Below are positions 40,129 to 42,965 of a stretch of DNA of 42,965 nucleotides, one piece after another. Origin of the DNA: a virus. The notes below the pieces were generated by a model that did no database searches, was not told the DNA's origin, and saw only the letters and a list, made by a program, of their open reading frames with translations. A program made the translations under genes and the position numbers. The stretch lies in the IMG/VR virus record IMGVR_UViG_3300048597_000619, positions 1-42,965 of that record; one strand, 5' to 3'. The first letter of the stretch is position 1, and every line of letters begins with the position of its first letter.

Positions 40129-40430
40129 GCGAACTTTGCATTCTCGCCTGCCTGTTCATCAGCAACGGCTTCGCGGTGCTCGACCACCCCCGCGCGTTCT
40201 ACGGCGACACGCCGCACGAGCCCGCGTTCCGGCTGTCGACGCCGTACGACCGCGTGCTGATCGAGAACCCGTACATGGTCACGGCCGTCGGGTTCGAGTG
40301 GGACGCGGGCCAGCGATTCCGCGTGACGCTGCAGTACCGGCACGAGTCGAGCGCGGCGACGCGACGCGACACCGGGCAGAACTCGGTCGAGCTGACGGCG
40401 CGGTGGTTTCCGTTTCGGGCGAGCAACTGA
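40125..40430 (+). CDS. Putative exported beta-barrel-like protein
   Basis: This 101-residue protein has a short hydrophobic start (LCILACLFISNGFAV) that could be a signal sequence, then beta-rich sequence with alternating residues (RFRVTLQYRHESSAATRRD, NSVELTARWFPFR). The pattern is reminiscent of the last strands of outer-membrane barrels such as PagL-type lipid A deacylases, but it is much shorter than those. Location beside variable cargo suggests a moron. Confidence 0.4.
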   Translation: MSELCILACLFISNGFAVLDHPRAFYGDTPHEPAFRLSTPYDRVLIENPYMVTAVGFEWDAGQRFRVTLQYRHESSAATRRDTGQNSVELTARWFPFRASN

Positions 40431-40916
40431 TGTTCAAGCGAACCTGGAACAGCCCGCACTTCATCGCGCGCACCGCGTCGCACTCGACGAAGGGCAAGCG
40501 TAACGGGCGGGTCGACGTGCTTCCGCCTGAAGCGAGCGAATCGCTGTATGGCATTGCACAGCAGATCGCTGACGGGGAGCAGCGGCTTACGGCGCTGCGA
40601 AACGACCGGGACGAGTTGGCGGACGAACTGGAACGGGCTGCAGCGGGTGGAGGCGTTCAAGGCGCGCCACGTCACGAGTCCGAAAGCCGAGCCACGCATA
40701 GCCGTATTGTTGAAGGAAATTCGGGAAGTCGATGGTCAGCTTGCCGCCACGCGGAAACGCGTCGGGGAACTGAAGGCGCTGCTAGGAGGGCGAGGCGCAG
40801 TCTCTTTCGAGCAGGCGTTCGTCCGCGTAGCCCGAGAGATGTTGGATTCGGCAACCTATGCTGCTGTTGAGCGGCAGGCGTTGTCGATCACGGAAAAATG
40901 CAAGGCCCGCAAATGA
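40430..40916 (+). pseudogene. Coiled-coil gene with a frameshift
   Basis: A reading frame starts at ATG 40430 (TGATG with the previous gene) as MFKRTWNSPHFIARTASHST and runs to LADELERAAAG. A second frame continues as GLQRVEAFKARHVTSPKAEP... to a TGA at 40914-40916, which overlaps the next start. Removing one G from the GGG at 40635-40637 joins them as DELERLQRVEAF, giving about 161 residues of mostly coiled coil. Either a single-base insertion has broken the gene or it is a base error. Confidence 0.6.
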
Positions 40917-41488
40917 AGATCGAAGACATAAAAACCGAGAACGTCAAATCGCCGCTGCTACGTTCAATGCATGAGCAGTTTTATTCGGCGAGGATGCCTA
41001 AATCGGGAAGCGATGCGGTGCGGCTTATTGGCCCAATCACAAAGGCATTCGGGGAGTTGCGCCGTTTTAAACACATTGGCATCACGCGAACGGGACAGGT
41101 CGAGGACAAGCGACGGCGAGATGTTCTCGAGGTCGCCTTGGGATACGCAGCAACGACGGAGAGCGATCTTATGGAAGTTATAGAAGAGCTATCAAAGAAC
41201 TACGAGCAGGCGGCGTCATTGTGGAAAGACTACGAGAAGCGACTGACAGAGTTCAGATCTGCTGTTAAAAACGATGTGACGTCTTTGGAGGCGGCTGCTC
41301 GCAAAACGACAGATGCGGTGCACCGGATGAACGCGGCCTATGGGCACGTCATCACGCAGCTCAACAGCCAAGAGATGCAACAGGCGTTATCGAACGCCGA
41401 ACGGCTGGCCGCAGCGATGCAGGCGCTCGCGAGCCTGCAGTCGCATCGGCTGGTCTTGTCGGTCACCGAGCAAGACAAGACCATCTGA
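40913..41488 (+). CDS. Lower-GC coiled-coil cargo protein
   Basis: This 191-residue protein starts ATGA over the frameshifted gene. Base composition is visibly more AT-rich than the surroundings and codon choice differs, suggesting recent acquisition. The N-terminal third (MPKSGSDAVRLIGPITKAFGEL, then FKHIGITRTGQV) may be globular; residues 75-150 are a long helix with heptads (EVIEELSKNYEQAASLWKDYEKRL). No family recognised. With the preceding gene it may form a two-gene unit. Confidence 0.65.
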   Translation: MKIEDIKTENVKSPLLRSMHEQFYSARMPKSGSDAVRLIGPITKAFGELRRFKHIGITRTGQVEDKRRRDVLEVALGYAATTESDLMEVIEELSKNYEQAASLWKDYEKRLTEFRSAVKNDVTSLEAAARKTTDAVHRMNAAYGHVITQLNSQEMQQALSNAERLAAAMQALASLQSHRLVLSVTEQDKTI

Positions 41489-41508
41489 CTGCAGAGGAGC
41501 GAGTCTGC

Positions 41509-41865
41509 ATGAGCGCCGTTGCGCCCCTGCCGCACCTGATGAGCGAGGCCGAGGTCGCCGAGTACCTGGGCGTGGACGCGCAGACGATCGCTCGGCTGCG
41601 TCGCGCCGGCCGGCTGGGGTTCCTGCGCATCGGCCGTAAGATCCGAATTAGCGAGAAGCATGTCGCCCGCTACCTGGAGGCCGCCGAATGCGGTTCTACC
41701 TCCGCAACGATTTCCCCGACCGGCCCGGCACCTACTACGTCTGTTGGACAGACGAGTCTGGACGCCCACGCCGCCGATCTGCTCGCACGCGAGATCACGC
41801 GACCGCGCAGACGGCGCTCGCGCGGCTCGTCCTCGAGCTCGACCAGCCCCGCGACCAGCGGCTAG
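41509..41865 (+). CDS. xis: Excisionase-like MerR-type helix-turn-helix protein
   Basis: This 118-residue protein has GGAG upstream of ATG. Residues 11-62 (MSEAEVAEYLGVDAQTIARL, FLRIGRKIRISEKHVARYLE) form the excisionase/MerR-like DNA-binding domain. The remaining 55 residues (Ser/Thr/Arg-rich) overlap the integrase gene by 178 bases and look like by-products of that frame. The position directly before int supports a recombination-directionality role. Confidence 0.8.
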   Translation: MSAVAPLPHLMSEAEVAEYLGVDAQTIARLRRAGRLGFLRIGRKIRISEKHVARYLEAAECGSTSATISPTGPAPTTSVGQTSLDAHAADLLAREITRPRRRRSRGSSSSSTSPATSG

Positions 41866-42800
41866 ACGAGGTCACGTTGCAGGCCGTGCTGCTCCGCTAC
41901 TGGCACCACCATGGGCGCACTCGGGCCTCGAAGGACCCGATCAAGCAGGCGCTCGCGTGGGTGACGGACGAGCTGCCGCTGATGACGGTGGCGTCGTTCG
42001 ACCGGCCGCGGCAGGTGCAGTTTCTGGACGCGCTGAAGGCCGAGGGGCTGGCCGCGTCGACCATCGCCCGTTACATGGGGGTGATTCGCTCGGCGCTGGT
42101 CTGGTCGCACCGCAACGGCGAAATCCCGCGCACGGACCCGCTGGCGATGCCTGAAGCCGAGGAGGAGCACGGCGTCACGCCGTTCTCGCTCGCCGAGATG
42201 CGGGCCGTGCTGGAGGCGTGCACGAGCGAGATGGAGCGGCGCATGGTGCTGCTGTGGACGGCGACCGCGTGCCGCCCGCACCAGGTGCTCGATCTGACGT
42301 GGGATCGGGTGAGCCGGTTTGCGGTGGACTTCCGCCTGCCGGGCGCGCGGATCGTGAAGAAGCGCCGGGCGATCGTGCCGCTGGCGCCGTCGATCGCGGA
42401 CTACCTCGACGAGCGCCGCGGCCTCGGCCACGTGCTGCTGTCGGAGAAGCACACCCGCGCGCCGCGGCCGATCGTGGAGTGGAAGAAGAAGTTCCAGCGC
42501 GTGCTGAAGCGCGCGGACGTGCCGGGCAGCGGCTACCGGGTCCGCAAGTTCGCGGCGACGTACCTCGTGAACCACGGGGTGCCGTACGCGCACGTGGCGA
42601 TCATCCTCGGCCACCGGCCGCCGGAGGGCGGCAAGGAGACGTGGCGCTATGCGCTGCACTCGCCGACCTACATGCCGGAGGCGCGGCAGGGGATCGAGCG
42701 GATGGTGCGCGAGCTGCGCCCATCGTGGCTGCGGCTGGCAAGTGACTGGCAAGGCGCGAGTGCCAACCCGTTGAATCTGAACGCAGCGAATGACGGCTAG
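41688..42800 (+). CDS. int: Tyrosine integrase
   Basis: This 370-residue protein has GGAGG before its ATG. The N-terminal arm/core-binding part (1-160) is followed by the catalytic domain: Arg 196 (TACRPHQVLDLTW), Lys 224/225, Arg 286 (YRVRKFAATYL), His 309 (LGHR) and Tyr 321 (WRYALHSPTYM). The first His of the usual HxxR box is Tyr 283 here. It ends TAG, 38 bases before the attP core, and should recombine attP with a tRNA-Val gene. Confidence 0.95.
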   Translation: MRFYLRNDFPDRPGTYYVCWTDESGRPRRRSARTRDHATAQTALARLVLELDQPRDQRLDEVTLQAVLLRYWHHHGRTRASKDPIKQALAWVTDELPLMTVASFDRPRQVQFLDALKAEGLAASTIARYMGVIRSALVWSHRNGEIPRTDPLAMPEAEEEHGVTPFSLAEMRAVLEACTSEMERRMVLLWTATACRPHQVLDLTWDRVSRFAVDFRLPGARIVKKRRAIVPLAPSIADYLDERRGLGHVLLSEKHTRAPRPIVEWKKKFQRVLKRADVPGSGYRVRKFAATYLVNHGVPYAHVAIILGHRPPEGGKETWRYALHSPTYMPEARQGIERMVRELRPSWLRLASDWQGASANPLNLNAANDG

Positions 42801-42815
42801 GAGCGGCGTAGAGCT

Positions 42816-42965
42816 ATGATTTCCCTACATCCCACCGACCTTGACATGGAAGGGGTCGTCGGTTCAATCCCGGCCGCGCCCACCACTTTTCAACCACTTG
42901 CGCAGCCACCCGCCAAAGACCGGCAAGGGACTGGCAAGTCAACCCGGCACTACTACGTCAAGCGC
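42816..42965 (+). CDS. 5' part of the HNH endonuclease gene (continues at base 1)
   Basis: On the circle an ATG at 42816, 15 bases after the integrase stop, opens a frame (MISLHPTDLDMEGVVGS) that reads straight through the tRNA-derived attP core into the HNH gene at 1-495. The internal ATG at 42846 is the same as base 1. No strong Shine-Dalgarno is visible, so either ATG may be used. Confidence 0.55.
   Translation, partial: MISLHPTDLDMEGVVGSIPAAPTTFQPLAQPPAKDRQGTGKSTRHYYVKR
42839..42885 (+). other. attP: attP core carrying the 3' half of tRNA-Val(GAC)
   Basis: From the anticodon loop (TTGACAT, 42841-42847, anticodon GAC) the bases fold as a tRNA 3' half. The parts are 3' anticodon stem GGAAG, variable loop GGGTC, T-stem GTCGG with loop TTCAATC and CCGGC, acceptor strand CGCGCCC, discriminator A and CCA (ending 42885). 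The 5' anticodon-stem bases in the phage do not match, so identity with the host gene probably starts near 42839. Integration would restore the host tRNA. Confidence 0.92.
42846..42965. repeat. Terminal direct repeat, right copy
   Basis: Identical to bases 1-120. Removing one copy closes the circle to about 42,845 bp. Confidence 0.9.

Noticed and set aside
42839-42885. A complete tRNA gene
   Set aside because: Only the 3' half is present; the 5' acceptor, D-arm and 5' anticodon stem are missing.

Overview
The window is the complete genome of a temperate, siphovirus-type (long non-contractile tail) phage of a high-GC Gram-negative bacterium, probably a beta- or gammaproteobacterium. I cannot name the genus. 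Bases 1-120 are repeated exactly at 42846-42965, so the unique circle is about 42,845 bp; the repeat is most simply the overlap left when a circular contig is closed. Gram-negative host evidence: an embedded Rz/Rz1 spanin pair with a lipoprotein signal, and an attP that carries the 3' half of a tRNA-Val(GAC) gene immediately after a tyrosine integrase gene.

Layout. The switch lies at 36.07-36.16 kb: a YdaS/Cro-like gene reads left and a CI-like S24 repressor reads right, with operator-like sequence between them. A zinc-ribbon membrane protein follows cI. From a second promoter at 37.42 kb a dense rightward early operon runs through ERF annealing protein, YqaJ-type exonuclease, NinB, small proteins, a lower-GC insert (40.43-41.49 kb, including one frameshifted gene), excisionase and integrase. 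It then passes attP and continues through the circle joint into an HNH endonuclease and about nine tiny genes ending at 3,018. The leftward early operon (36.07 to 32.37 kb) holds Cro, a possible CII-like protein, an HNH-AP2 endonuclease, the C-terminal part of a replication-initiator-like protein, a winged-helix protein, a small gene interrupted by an amber codon, a VRR-NUC nuclease, and a 168-aa protein in the position of the lambda Q antiterminator. Immediately after it come a good promoter (TTGACG-N16-TATCTT) and two rho-independent terminators, an arrangement like lambda pR'-tR'.

The late genes all read left from 32.19 to 3.00 kb. Unusually, about 11 kb of putative fibre, adhesin and depolymerase genes comes first. 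It includes a 1046-aa protein resembling DUF4091/GH123 glycoside hydrolases and a 594-aa protein with thirteen 20-residue repeats. Two HNH endonucleases follow, then an HK97-type head module (TerS, TerL, small membrane protein, portal, prohead protease, major capsid protein, terminator). Next are the connector and tail genes: gp6-like, head closure, gp10-like, DUF3168-like, tail tube, G/GT with a canonical A-AAA-AAC slippery site, tape measure, distal-tail candidates and a 1257-aa central tail-tip protein with a collagen-like stretch. The lysis genes come last: two small membrane proteins, a TIGR02594-like endolysin, a holin, and Rz with embedded Rz1.

Almost every early and connector gene starts within the stop codon of the gene before it (ATGA, GTGA or TGATG). 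This was used to choose starts, many of them GTG. Functions rest on motif recognition by eye; no database search was possible.
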